From JAWLBY01 sp041687455 (GTDB lineage Bacteria > Pseudomonadota > Gammaproteobacteria > Xanthomonadales > Xanthomonadaceae): 64,000 bases of DNA. The stretch is from assembly GCA_041687455.1 (NCBI GenBank), contig JAWLBY010000017.1, positions 26,579-90,578 of the forward strand, given 5' to 3'. Shown piece by piece: positions 34,552-43,194 of this stretch. Every line of letters begins with the position of its first letter. Positions within the stretch are counted from its first letter, which is position 1. Position numbers and translations under genes: made by a program. The notes under the pieces are model-generated. The model ran no database searches and was not told the origin of the DNA. It worked only from the letters and a program-made list of their open reading frames with translations.

Positions 34552-34571
34552 ATATGAGTTCGTTCTAATAT
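34552..34571. promoter_or_regulatory. Candidate sulfide-responsive operator upstream of the peroxiredoxin gene
   Basis: An imperfect palindrome ATATGAG-N6-CTAATAT, 48 bp before the peroxiredoxin start. It matches the element between the rhodanese and sulfide:quinone oxidoreductase genes (ATATGTG-N6-CTTATAT), also sharing an upstream CAC and the bases GTT in the middle. The region is AT-rich in an otherwise GC-rich genome. The BigR/SqrR-like repressor gene nearby is the natural candidate to bind it. Confidence 0.6.
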
Positions 34572-34573
34572 AC

Positions 34574-34896
34574 GGAAATGGATTGTTCCGATCGTTCCGA
34601 TAGCGTCGCTGCATCGATCCGGCCGCGGTCCAGGCGGCTGCGAACGACCGTGGCGGACCCATCGGCATCGGCATCGGCAGTCGGGTACACGGACAACGAG
34701 CGAAGTCGCCGCCGCGGTGCAAACCCGCCGACACACGAGTCGGTGGTAACGCGACGCGACGACGCTGCACGGTCGCTGCATCGCCCGGCGTTCGCGCCGT
34801 CGCGATCGGCGAGTCGGGTCGCGATGGCAAGACGGGCGGCGGCACGCCGGGCACGCTCCGATTCGCCGCGTGCCGGCCTGGTCGGTGGCCCACGCC
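34574..34896. other. Intergenic region, about 320 bp
   Basis: Lies between the operator upstream of the peroxiredoxin gene and the end of the repressor gene. The reading frames seen are composed of arginine- and serine-rich nonsense without family resemblance. No RNA or repeat recognised. Confidence 0.5.
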
Positions 34897-35241
34897 TCAA
34901 CCGGGCACGCTGCAATAGATCCGGTGCAGCACGCCGATGATGTCCCTGACCGGCCCCGGCGGCAGTGCGTAGTGGACCGTCTGCGCGACACGCCGGGTCT
35001 GTACCAGCCCTTGCGCGCGCAACACCGCGAGGTGCTGCGACAGCGCGGATTGCGACAGCGCCATGCCGGCGTTGATCTCGCTGACCGTGCGCTCGCCGCC
35101 GACCAGCATGCACAGGATCATCAGCCGGCGGTCGTTGGCCATCGCTTTCAGCAACTGCGCGGCGTCCGTCGCGTGCGTGCGCATCTCGTCGGCTTCGGCC
35201 GGCGAAAGCGTGTTCAGCGAATCAGACGGCATCTCGGCCAT
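34897..35241 (-). CDS. ArsR-family repressor, BigR/SqrR-like
   Basis: A 114-residue winged-helix regulator. The recognition helix region reads LSQSALSQHLAVLRAQGLV, followed by the wing VQTRRVAQTVHYAL. Two cysteines, Cys44 (LMILCMLV) and Cys110 (RIYCSVPG, four from the end), match the positions of the redox pair used by BigR and SqrR to sense sulfide and persulfide through a disulfide or tetrasulfide link. It sits downstream of the rhodanese gene, divergent from sulfide:quinone oxidoreductase. It should repress the island until persulfides form. Confidence 0.85.
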   Translation of the reverse strand: MAEMPSDSLNTLSPAEADEMRTHATDAAQLLKAMANDRRLMILCMLVGGERTVSEINAGMALSQSALSQHLAVLRAQGLVQTRRVAQTVHYALPPGPVRDIIGVLHRIYCSVPG

Positions 35242-35353
35242 GATAGGAACATCCGCGGGGAGCGATTCCGATGGATTCAGGCTTGCGCCAACATGAACGG
35301 ATCAGCCACATCGCGAACCGACGCGTCCGCCGGCGGTCCGCGCCGGGCCCGCT

Positions 35354-35743
35354 TCAGTGCATCGTCACCGGCCTGCCGGCGGCCATCCAGGCGGTGATGC
35401 CGCCGGCCAGCGAGCGCACGTTGCGGAAACCGAGCGTCATCAGGCTGCGGGCCGCCAGCGCCGAACGTCCGCCGGTGCGGCAATACAGCACGATCGGCTG
35501 TTCACGCACGGAAAGCACGGGCTCGGTGACGCAGGCAATGGCCGGGTTCGCCTCGACCTGGAACTCCAGCACGCCTCGCGGAATATGGATCGCACCGGCC
35601 AGATGGCCGGTCACGAATTCGGCGTGCTCGCGCACGTCGATCAGTACATAGCCGTCCGGTGCCTCGGCAGCGAGCGCATCGACAGTGACCTCGGCGATCG
35701 CGGCGCGGGCCTCGGCGACCAGATCAGCGGGGGACTTCGACAT
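35354..35743 (-). CDS. Rhodanese-like sulfurtransferase
   Basis: A single-domain rhodanese, 129 residues. The catalytic loop is CRTGGRSA with Cys88 as the sulfane carrier; the CH2A-like LIDVREHAEFVTGHLAGAIHIPRG precedes it. It should transfer sulfur from persulfides to thiols or sulfite, linking the quinone oxidoreductase to the dioxygenase. It is transcribed towards the repressor gene with a gap of 112 bp, and shares its upstream region with the divergent SQR gene. Confidence 0.92.
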   Translation of the reverse strand: MSKSPADLVAEARAAIAEVTVDALAAEAPDGYVLIDVREHAEFVTGHLAGAIHIPRGVLEFQVEANPAIACVTEPVLSVREQPIVLYCRTGGRSALAARSLMTLGFRNVRSLAGGITAWMAAGRPVTMH

Positions 35744-35757
35744 CGTGAATCTCCACT

Positions 35758-35777
35758 ATATGTGTTGACGCTTATAT
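35758..35777. promoter_or_regulatory. Candidate sulfide-responsive operator overlapping the SQR promoter
   Basis: ATATGTG-N6-CTTATAT. The six central bases are TTGACG, which is the -35 element of a good promoter for the SQR gene (TTGACG, 17 bp, TAAAGT at 35788-35793). Binding here would block polymerase. It begins 15 bp ahead of the divergent rhodanese start, so it can control both. Confidence 0.65.
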
Positions 35778-35927
35778 TAGAGTCGCCTAAAGTTCCGCCA
35801 GTCAAGTGCCGCGCCCGCCGTTCACGACCGTCCACGGCGCAGCCGGCAACAACATGCAGGGTCCCTGCTCCCTCACCGGTCCGGGAGCGCCCCGAAATCC
35901 GAAGCGGCCGGCGCGGGAGAACCAGTC

Positions 35928-37196
35928 ATGGCAAAGATCATCGTGGTCGGTGGCGGTATCGGCGGCATCAGCGTCGCCTACGAACTGCGCGCGGGACTCG
36001 GCAAGTCGCACGAGATCACCGTCGTCGGCGACAGTCCGTACTTCTCGTTCACTCCATCCAACCCCTGGGTAGCGGTCGGCTGGCGCAAGCCGAGCGACAT
36101 CCAGATCGACATCGGCCCGTACCTGGCGAAGAAGGCGGTCGCGTTCGAGTCGTGCGGCGCACGCGAGCTGCTGCCGACCGAGAACATCGTCGTGCTCGGT
36201 GACGGCCGGCGGCTCGATTACGACTATCTGGTCATCACGACCGGTCCGCGACTGGCCTTCGACGAGGTGCCGGGGCTCGGCCCCGAGCAGTTCACCCATT
36301 CGGTCTGCACGACGCCGCACGCGCTGCATGCGTGGGACGCCTACCAGGCGTTCGTCAAGGATCCGGGGCCGATCGTGGTCGGTGCCGCGCAGGGCGCAAG
36401 CTGCTTCGGTCCGGCCTACGAGTTCGCGATGATCCTCGACGCCGACCTGCGCAAGCGCAAGATCCGCGACCGCGTGCCGATCACCTACGTCACCAGCGAA
36501 CCCTACGTCGGCCACATGGGGCTCGGCGGCGTCGGCGACTCGAAGGGCCTGATCGAAACCGAGTTCCGCCAGCGACACATCAGGTGGATCGTCAATTCGA
36601 AGATCGCCGAAGTCCGTGCCGGCGAGATGCGCGTGCACGAAATGAACGAAGCCGGCGAGCCACTGCGCGAGCACACGCTGCCGTTCCGCTATTCGATGGT
36701 GCTGCCGGCGTTCACCGGCGTCGATGCGGTGCGCGCGGTCAAGGAGATGTGCAACCCGCGCGGGTTCGTGCAGATCGATCGCCACCAGCGCAATCCGAGC
36801 TACCCGAACATTTACTCGGCCGGCGTCTGCGTCGCGATTCCGCCGGTCGAGGCGACGCCGGTGCCGACCGGCGCACCGAAGACCGGCTTCATGATCGAAT
36901 CGATGGTGACCGCGATCGTCGAGAACATCCGCGCCGATCTCGCCGGGCAGCCGCCACAGGCCGTCGCGACCTGGAATGCCATCTGCCTCGCCGACATGGG
37001 TGACACCGGCGCCGCCTTCGTCGCGCTGCCGCAGATCCCGCCGCGCAACGTCACCTGGGCCAAGGTCGGCAAATGGGTGCACGTCGCCAAGATCGCGTTC
37101 GAGAAGTACTTCCTGTCGAAGATGAAGTCGGGCAACACCGAACCGCTTTACGAGAAGTACGTGCTCAAGGCGCTCGGCATCGAACGGCTGAAGTAG
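35928..37196 (+). CDS. sqr: Sulfide:quinone oxidoreductase
   Basis: FAD-dependent flavoprotein of 422 residues that oxidises sulfide to persulfide and passes electrons to quinone. It opens KIIVVGGGIGGISVAYEL (FAD/ADP-binding GxGxxG); GDSPYFSFTPSNPWVAVGWR is the typical SQR second stretch. Cysteines at residues 76, 127 and 159 (GASCFGPAYEF), plus EMCNPRG and GVCVAIP, include the redox pair. The C-terminal helix with WVHVAKIAFEKYFLSKMKSG probably anchors it to the inner membrane. Preceded by the operator-containing promoter, and followed by a strong hairpin. Confidence 0.9.
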   Translation: MAKIIVVGGGIGGISVAYELRAGLGKSHEITVVGDSPYFSFTPSNPWVAVGWRKPSDIQIDIGPYLAKKAVAFESCGARELLPTENIVVLGDGRRLDYDYLVITTGPRLAFDEVPGLGPEQFTHSVCTTPHALHAWDAYQAFVKDPGPIVVGAAQGASCFGPAYEFAMILDADLRKRKIRDRVPITYVTSEPYVGHMGLGGVGDSKGLIETEFRQRHIRWIVNSKIAEVRAGEMRVHEMNEAGEPLREHTLPFRYSMVLPAFTGVDAVRAVKEMCNPRGFVQIDRHQRNPSYPNIYSAGVCVAIPPVEATPVPTGAPKTGFMIESMVTAIVENIRADLAGQPPQAVATWNAICLADMGDTGAAFVALPQIPPRNVTWAKVGKWVHVAKIAFEKYFLSKMKSGNTEPLYEKYVLKALGIERLK

Positions 37197-37202
37197 TCCG
37201 CA

Positions 37203-37234
37203 GTGGCGGCCGCGCCAGGGGACGCGGCCGCCAC
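37203..37234. terminator. Bidirectional hairpin between the convergent SQR and Ax21-like genes
   Basis: Perfect 12-bp stem, GTGGCGGCCGCG / CGCGGCCGCCAC, with an eight-base loop, seven bases after the SQR stop codon and nine before the stop codon of the Ax21-like gene. Confidence 0.75.
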
Positions 37235-37242
37235 GCCGATGG

Positions 37243-37806
37243 TCAGAACTCGAGTCGCGGCCCGATGAAGTAGATCCGGTCGTCCTCGAGCCACTTGATC
37301 TCGGTGACGATGCCCCAGCGGGCCAGCCCGTCACGCCCGCCGATTCCGAACTGGCCGCCGAGCTTGCCGTAGAAGCCGCCGTCGACGTCATCGCCATCCT
37401 CGTAGCCGGCCAGCAGCCAGCCCTCGAAGCCGCGGCCGATCGCATACCGGGCGCCGGCCTCGCTGAACCAGCGGCCGTAACTGTCGGCGTCCTGCGGTTC
37501 CTCGTGGCTGTAGCCGATCCGCGTCAGCAGGTGCAGACGGTCGCCGAGTGGCCGGTGGTATCCGATCCCGAGCAGGTAGCGGTCGAGATCGGCGAAGTCG
37601 TCGGATTCGGTCCGCGACAGGCCGCCGAACAGATGGAACTGGTCGTCGAGCGCCAGCGATCCGTTCAGTCCGAAGCCTTCGAGATCGACATCGGATTCAA
37701 GGCGGGTGTAGCCGCCTTCGAGATAGCTGTAACCGAGCGTCTGGGCCTGCAGCGCACCGGACGTGGCGGCGAGCAGTGCGACAGCGAGCAATCCGGATTT
37801 CATCAT
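37243..37806 (-). CDS. Ax21-family outer-membrane beta-barrel protein
   Basis: A 187-residue exported protein with a signal peptide cleaved after LQAQ. The mature chain alternates hydrophobic strand and acidic turn (YSYLEGGYTRLESDVD, FHLFGGLSRTESDD, FEGWLLAGYEDGDDVDGG, YFIGPRLEF), ending in the C-terminal phenylalanine of barrel proteins. The pattern matches the Xanthomonas Ax21 family, which was first taken for a quorum-type factor and is now regarded as a small porin. It diverges from the two-component regulator gene, separated by 157 bp. Confidence 0.8.
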   Translation of the reverse strand: MMKSGLLAVALLAATSGALQAQTLGYSYLEGGYTRLESDVDLEGFGLNGSLALDDQFHLFGGLSRTESDDFADLDRYLLGIGYHRPLGDRLHLLTRIGYSHEEPQDADSYGRWFSEAGARYAIGRGFEGWLLAGYEDGDDVDGGFYGKLGGQFGIGGRDGLARWGIVTEIKWLEDDRIYFIGPRLEF

Positions 37807-37963
37807 GGTGGGTCTCCGTCAAGCGGGCCGGACGGCCCGCCCGGCGCATGCTGGTGCCGACGGTTTTCGCGCCGATGTCGCTGCCGTGTTCGGTTGTGAC
37901 AATGTGTTTCGGCGTGGTGCCGGCAAATTGCTCGACCGCGCGTCGGCGCGCACACTGGATGGC

Positions 37964-38686
37964 ATGCAGTCCACCGCCGCACACCTCCTGATCGTCGACG
38001 ACGACACCGATCTCGGCGCCCGTCTCGCGCGCTATCTCGGCGACCACGGCTACACCGTCGCGCTGGCCGGCGACGGCCTGCAGATGCGCGAGCGGATGGC
38101 GGAACGGATGCCGGACCTGGTGCTGCTCGACCTGATGCTGCCGGGCGAGGACGGGCTGACGCTGGCGCGCGTGCTGCGCGGCGACCACGGCCTGCCGATC
38201 ATCATGCTGTCGGCACGCGGGGACGACGTCGACCGCATCGTCGGGCTCGAGGTCGGCGCCGACGACTACCTGCCGAAACCGTTCAATCCGCGCGAGCTGC
38301 TGGCGCGGATCCGGGCGGTGCTGCGACGGCAGGCGGTGCCGGCGGCGACGCCGGCGGTGGCGGAGCGCCCGCTGCATGCATTCGGTCCGTTCCGGCTCGA
38401 TCCGGCCGCGCATCGACTGACCCGCGACGGCGAAACGGTACCGCTGACCGCGGCCGAGTTCGCGCTGCTGCGTGCATTCAACGAGCACCCGCACCAGGTG
38501 CTGTCGCGCGATCGCCTGATCGATCTGCTCAAGGGCTACGATCGCTCGCCGTTCGACCGTTCGATCGATGTCCGCGTGACCCGGCTGCGCCGCAAGATCG
38601 AGACCGATCCGTCGGCACCGCAGTTCATCCGAACGATCTGGGGCGAGGGTTATCTGTTCGCACCCGACGGCGACCGGCGGCCGTGA
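37964..38686 (+). CDS. OmpR-family response regulator
   Basis: A 240-residue two-domain regulator. The receiver domain has the acidic pair at residues 12-13, the phosphorylated aspartate Asp56 (LVLLDLMLP) and the switch threonine/serine and lysine (LSARGD, LPKPFNP). The winged-helix output domain covers residues 135-235 (ending FIRTIWGEGYLF). ATG 37964 was chosen over an earlier in-frame start, which would give an extra 67 non-family residues. Its stop overlaps the GTG of the sensor kinase, so the two form an operon. Confidence 0.93.
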   Translation: MQSTAAHLLIVDDDTDLGARLARYLGDHGYTVALAGDGLQMRERMAERMPDLVLLDLMLPGEDGLTLARVLRGDHGLPIIMLSARGDDVDRIVGLEVGADDYLPKPFNPRELLARIRAVLRRQAVPAATPAVAERPLHAFGPFRLDPAAHRLTRDGETVPLTAAEFALLRAFNEHPHQVLSRDRLIDLLKGYDRSPFDRSIDVRVTRLRRKIETDPSAPQFIRTIWGEGYLFAPDGDRRP

Positions 38687-39990
38687 ACCGACGTGCGCCG
38701 AGCCTGTTCCGGCGCGCTGCGATGGCGCTGGCGCTTCCGTTCGTGCTGGCGCAGGCGATCGCGGCATTGCTGTTCGTGCTGCACGTCAACCTGCCGCTGG
38801 TGCGCAGCGCCACCGAGGATCTGGCGACGCTGATCGTGCTGTCGGTGGACACCTGGCATCGGCTGCCGGTCGCGCAGCGCGCCGACTACCAGCAGCAACT
38901 CGATGGCCACGGCCTGCAGCTCGCCGTCGCCCGCGGCCCGCTGCCGGGCGAGGCGACCGTACTGCCCTACCCTGCGATGCTGCAGGATGCGCTGCAGCGT
39001 CATCTCGGCGGCGAAGCGCGACTGACCCGCAGCGAGTCGCCGCCGATGTACTGGGTCGACGTCGTCCGCGGCGACACGACGATCCGGGTCGGTTTCCATC
39101 ACGACCGCGTCGAGCCGCGACCGCTGACCGCGTTCTGGATGATGCTCGGCACGACGCTGCTTGCGACGCTGCTGACCGCGCTGCTGCTGGCGCGCTGGAT
39201 GACCCGGCCGCTCGAGCGACTGGCGCAGGCCGCCGAAGCGGTCGGCAAGGATCGCCTGCCGGAGCCGCTGCCGGAAAGCGGCCCGCGCGAGCTGGCCGCG
39301 CTCGCGGCACGCTTCAACCGGATGGCGCGCGAAGTGCGCGAGCTCATCGACGGCCGCACGACGCTGCTGGCCGGCGTGTCACACGACCTGCGCACGCCGC
39401 TCGCGCGGCTGCGGATCTCGCTTGCGATGCTGCCGGAATCGACCGACCCGGACGTCATCGCCGACATCGAACGCGACGTCGAACAGATGGACCGGCTGAT
39501 CGGCCAGCACCTGCACTTTGCCCGCGGCGCCGGGCCGGCGAGCGCCGAACCGGCCGACATTGCGGAACTGATCGACGAAGCGGTCGGCCATCTGCGCCGG
39601 CGCGGCGTCGAGGTCGCCTGGCAGGCACCCGGCCACTGCGTGCGGGCGATCGACCCGCTGGCGCTGCGGCGGATCGTCGACAACCTGCTCGAGAACGCCG
39701 CGCGGCACGGCGAAGGCGCGGCGGTCGAGGTGCAACTCCGCTGCGCGCCCGGGCACACCACGATCCGCGTGCTCGACCGCGGCCCCGGCATCGGTCAGGA
39801 CGAAACCGAATCGCTGTTCCGGCCATTCCAGCGCGCCCGCAACGTCCGCACTCCGGGCAGCGGGCTCGGGCTGGCGATCGTCCGGCAACTGTCGGAGGCG
39901 AACGGCTGGAAGGTCGAACTGCAGCAGCGCGACGGCGGCGGCACCGAAGCCCGCGTCGACATCGCCGGCAACCCGCCGACATCGCCCTGA
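38683..39990 (+). CDS. Sensor histidine kinase, EnvZ-like
   Basis: A 435-residue membrane kinase partner of the preceding regulator. Two membrane helices (residues about 14-36 and 148-170) enclose a periplasmic sensor of about 110 residues; HAMP follows (RWMTRPLERLAQAAEAV). The phosphorylated His234 is in the H-box GVSHDLRTPLAR. The ATPase has NLLENAARHG (N box), DRGPGIG (G1) and GSGLGLAIV (G2). GTG start at 38683 overlaps the regulator stop (GTGA). The signal is not readable; EnvZ-like kinases sense envelope or osmotic changes. Confidence 0.92.
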   Translation: MNRRAPSLFRRAAMALALPFVLAQAIAALLFVLHVNLPLVRSATEDLATLIVLSVDTWHRLPVAQRADYQQQLDGHGLQLAVARGPLPGEATVLPYPAMLQDALQRHLGGEARLTRSESPPMYWVDVVRGDTTIRVGFHHDRVEPRPLTAFWMMLGTTLLATLLTALLLARWMTRPLERLAQAAEAVGKDRLPEPLPESGPRELAALAARFNRMAREVRELIDGRTTLLAGVSHDLRTPLARLRISLAMLPESTDPDVIADIERDVEQMDRLIGQHLHFARGAGPASAEPADIAELIDEAVGHLRRRGVEVAWQAPGHCVRAIDPLALRRIVDNLLENAARHGEGAAVEVQLRCAPGHTTIRVLDRGPGIGQDETESLFRPFQRARNVRTPGSGLGLAIVRQLSEANGWKVELQQRDGGGTEARVDIAGNPPTSP

Positions 39991-40243
39991 ACACCCGCGG
40001 AAACACTCTGTAACCGATTCGGGCCGGTGCGGAAACCGGCACGAAACGGCTGGCCGGCAGACTGCTCACCACAGCGTCGTGCGACGCGATGACGATCGGT
40101 CCCGGGCCGGCCTGCTGGCTCCGTCACTCCCCCGTCCAGAGCGGAGGCCGGCCCGGGACCATCGCTGGCGCGGCGCACGAGCCGGTCCACGCACCGCAGC
40201 CATCAGCAGCGACCGGACCGGATCATCCGTTGCAGGAGTCGCC

Positions 40244-40846
40244 ATGCCCGCCGTTCCGATGCCATCCGATCAACGTCGCCAGCGCGCTGCCGAGTCGGTC
40301 GTCGCACTGGCCGCCGAGCGCGCCCATTCGCAGCTCACCGCGGCCGCCATCGCCGGCCACATGGGACTCAGCCACACCGCACTGTTCAAGCATTTCGCCA
40401 GCCGCGACGCGATGCTCGCGGCAGCCATCGACTGGATCGGCGAACGCCTGCTGGCCCGGATCGATCTGGCGATCAGCCAGCACCCGGACCCGGCCGATGC
40501 ACTCGAGGCGGTGCTGCTGACCCATCTGCATTTCGTCGCCAAGCATCCGGGCATTCCGAAGCTGCTGGGCGGCGAGTTGCAGCGTGGCGGCGATCGCCCG
40601 GCGAAGCGGCTCGCGATCGCACTGCAGGCCAGCTACCATGCCCGGCTGCGACCGCTGCTCGAGCGCGGCAAGACCAGCGGCCGGTTCCATCCGGAACTCG
40701 ACGTCGCCGCGGCGGCGGTCACGTTCACCGGCGTCGTCGATGCGCTCGCACTGCAGTCCGGACTCGCCGGCGGCAGCGACCGAATCCGGCTGCAAGGCCC
40801 CGGTGTCATTTCGATCCTGCTGCGCGGCCTCCGGAGAAGCCCATGA
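40244..40846 (+). CDS. TetR-family transcriptional regulator
   Basis: A 200-residue repressor with an N-terminal helix-turn-helix (LTAAAIAGHMGLSHTALFKHFASRDAM, residues about 30-60) and an all-helical ligand domain. A strong AGGAG precedes ATG 40244. The stop overlaps the start of the HlyD gene (ATGA), so the repressor is co-transcribed with the export operon and probably controls it. The ligand is unknown. Confidence 0.9.
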   Translation: MPAVPMPSDQRRQRAAESVVALAAERAHSQLTAAAIAGHMGLSHTALFKHFASRDAMLAAAIDWIGERLLARIDLAISQHPDPADALEAVLLTHLHFVAKHPGIPKLLGGELQRGGDRPAKRLAIALQASYHARLRPLLERGKTSGRFHPELDVAAAAVTFTGVVDALALQSGLAGGSDRIRLQGPGVISILLRGLRRSP

Positions 40847-41994
40847 AGAACCTGCCGATTCGCGGCCGCTCGCTGGCGGTGATCGCGGTGGTCGTTCCGC
40901 TGCTTGCACTGTTCGCGCACGTGGCGGCCCGCTCGGGACCGCTGGCACCGGTGGCGGTCACGATCGCCACTGTCGAAACCCGGGCACTGGAACCGGCACG
41001 TTTCGGCATCGGCACGGTCGGTGTCGGCGACACGTTCCGGATCGGACCGACCGCGCCGGGTCGGCTGGCCCGTCTCGACGTCGACGTCGGCGACCGCGTG
41101 CAGGCCGGCCAGTGGCTCGGCGAGATGGATCCGGTCGACCTCGATGCCCGGATGGCGGCCCAGGATGCCGCGACCCGCCGCGCACAGGCCGGCGTCGACG
41201 AGGCCGCCGCACGACACGGCTACGCCAGCGCGCAGGCCGCACGCTACGAACAACTGCTGACCCGCCACACGGTCAGCGAGGAACTGGTCGAAACACGGCG
41301 GCACGAACTTCGCGTCGCCGAGGCCGCGCTGGCGACCGCACGGCAGGAACTCGCCCGGCTGCGCGCCGAGCGCGAGGCCGTGCAGGCACAGCAGCAGCAT
41401 CTGCGGTTGCTGGCACCAGTCGATGGACTGGTGATCGCGCGGCATGTCGATCCCGGCACCACGGTCGTCGCCGGCCAGGCGGTGGTCGAGATCGTCGACC
41501 CGACCCGGCTGTGGATCGACGCCCGCTTCGACCAGGTCAGCGCCGGCGGCCTCGCCGCCGACCGCCCGGCCACGGTCGTGCTGCGCTCGCGACCGGACGA
41601 GCCGCTCGATGCGCGGGTGCTGCGGGTCGAGCCGTCGGCCGATCCGATCACCGAGGAGATCCTCGCCAAGATCGTGTTCGAACGGCTGCCGGAACCGTTG
41701 CCGCCGCTCGGCGAACTGGCCGAGGTGACGGTGCGGCTGCCGCCGCTGCCGGCCGCTGCGGCGATTCCGAATGCCGCGGTGCGGCACGTCGACGGCGTGA
41801 CCGGCGTCTGGACCGTAACCGACGACGGCCCGCAATTCATGCCGGTACGGCTCGGCGCCGGCGATCTCGACGGCACCGTGCAGGTGCGCGACGGACTCGC
41901 GCCCGGCACGCCGGTGATCGTCTACAGCGAACGGCCATTGCGCGCCGACAGCCGGATCCGGATCGTCGAGCGGCTTGCCGGAACCGCGCCATGA
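40843..41994 (+). CDS. HlyD-family periplasmic adaptor of an ABC exporter
   Basis: A 383-residue protein with a single N-terminal membrane helix (residues about 10-30), lipoyl halves (RLARLDVDVGDRVQAGQWLGEMD and LLAPVDGLVIARHVDPGTTVVAG) around a helical hairpin, then beta-barrel domains. It starts within the TetR stop and ends within the permease start, four genes thus forming one operon. It should link the ABC permease to an outer-membrane channel. Confidence 0.9.
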   Translation: MKNLPIRGRSLAVIAVVVPLLALFAHVAARSGPLAPVAVTIATVETRALEPARFGIGTVGVGDTFRIGPTAPGRLARLDVDVGDRVQAGQWLGEMDPVDLDARMAAQDAATRRAQAGVDEAAARHGYASAQAARYEQLLTRHTVSEELVETRRHELRVAEAALATARQELARLRAEREAVQAQQQHLRLLAPVDGLVIARHVDPGTTVVAGQAVVEIVDPTRLWIDARFDQVSAGGLAADRPATVVLRSRPDEPLDARVLRVEPSADPITEEILAKIVFERLPEPLPPLGELAEVTVRLPPLPAAAAIPNAAVRHVDGVTGVWTVTDDGPQFMPVRLGAGDLDGTVQVRDGLAPGTPVIVYSERPLRADSRIRIVERLAGTAP

Positions 41995-43193
41995 TCAGCC
42001 TGGCCGGTCGCGACATCCTGCATGCATGGGGCAAGTTCGTGTTCACCGGCGTCGGCCTCGGGCTGCTGATCGGCGTCACGCTGACCATGGCCGGCGTCTA
42101 TCGCGGGATGGTCGACGACGCCCGCGCGCTGCTCGACAACAGCGGTGCGGATCTTTGGGTCGTGCAGCAGGAAACACTCGGTCCATACGCCGAATCCTCG
42201 AGCGTGCCGGACGACCTGTGGCGCGGCATCTCGACGCTGCCGGGCGTCGACGCGGCGGCCAACGTCACCTATCTGACGATGCAGGTCCGGCACGGCGACG
42301 ACGACGTGCGGGCGATGGTGACCGGCATCGGCCCCGACGGACCCGGCAGCCCGGGCTGGCCGCCCTACCTGGTGGCCGGCAGGCACATCACCCGCGGCCA
42401 CTACGAAGCGGTGGCCGACATCGCGACCGGCTTCACGCTCGGCGACCGGATCCGGATCCGCCGCAACCACTACACGGTGGTCGGCCTGACCCGCCGGATG
42501 GTGTCGTCGAACGGCGACCCGATGGTGTTCATTCCGCTCAAGGATGCGCAGGAAGCGCAGTTCCTGAAGGACAACGATGCACTGCTGATGCAGCGCCGCC
42601 GCACGCTCGGCAATCCACTGTTCAACCGCCCCGGCGATCCGGCACTGCTCGATGCCGTGCTCGCCGCGCAGACCAGCAGCAGCACCGTCAACGCAATCCT
42701 GGTGCGGCTCGCGCCGGGCCACTCCGCCGAGCAGGCGGCCGCTCCGATCCGCCGCTGGAAGCGGCTGCAGGTCTACGACCGCGTGCAGATGGAGCGGATC
42801 CTGGTCGGCAAGCTGATCGCGACGTCGGCGCGACAGATCGGCATGTTCCTGGTCATCCTCGCGGTGGTCAGCGCGGCGATCGTGGCCTTCATCATCTACA
42901 CACTGACGATGGACAAGATCCGCGAGATCGCGGTGCTGAAACTGATCGGCACGCGCAACCGGACGATCGCCTGGATGATCCTGCAGCAGGCGCTGGCACT
43001 CGGCCTGATCGGCTTCGTGGTCGGCAAGATCACCGCCACCTGGGCTGCGCCGATGTTTCCGAAGTACGTGCTGCTCATGCCGCTCGATTCGGTTGCCGGT
43101 TTCGCGGCGGTCCTGCTGATCTGCATGCTCGCCAGCGTGGTCGCGATCCGGATGGCGCTGCGGGTCGATCCGGCCGAAGCGATCGGAGGCTGA
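41991..43193 (+). CDS. ABC transporter permease (MacB/FtsX type)
   Basis: A 400-residue permease with one N-terminal helix (residues about 15-40), a large periplasmic domain (40-270) and three C-terminal helices (280-300, 325-350, 365-390), which is the MacB-like topology. KIREIAVLKLIGTRNRTI is the conserved cytoplasmic loop between helices 2 and 3, and the end RVDPAEAIGG is typical. ATG 41991 overlaps the previous stop, which excludes the longer frame upstream. Works with the ATPase just downstream. Confidence 0.9.
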   Translation: MISLAGRDILHAWGKFVFTGVGLGLLIGVTLTMAGVYRGMVDDARALLDNSGADLWVVQQETLGPYAESSSVPDDLWRGISTLPGVDAAANVTYLTMQVRHGDDDVRAMVTGIGPDGPGSPGWPPYLVAGRHITRGHYEAVADIATGFTLGDRIRIRRNHYTVVGLTRRMVSSNGDPMVFIPLKDAQEAQFLKDNDALLMQRRRTLGNPLFNRPGDPALLDAVLAAQTSSSTVNAILVRLAPGHSAEQAAAPIRRWKRLQVYDRVQMERILVGKLIATSARQIGMFLVILAVVSAAIVAFIIYTLTMDKIREIAVLKLIGTRNRTIAWMILQQALALGLIGFVVGKITATWAAPMFPKYVLLMPLDSVAGFAAVLLICMLASVVAIRMALRVDPAEAIGG

Positions 43194-43194
43194 C

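Noticed and set aside
40584..41990. Long frame upstream of the ABC permease from 40584
   Set aside because: It overlaps the TetR and HlyD genes in another frame and has no family match; ATG 41991 overlaps the HlyD stop codon.
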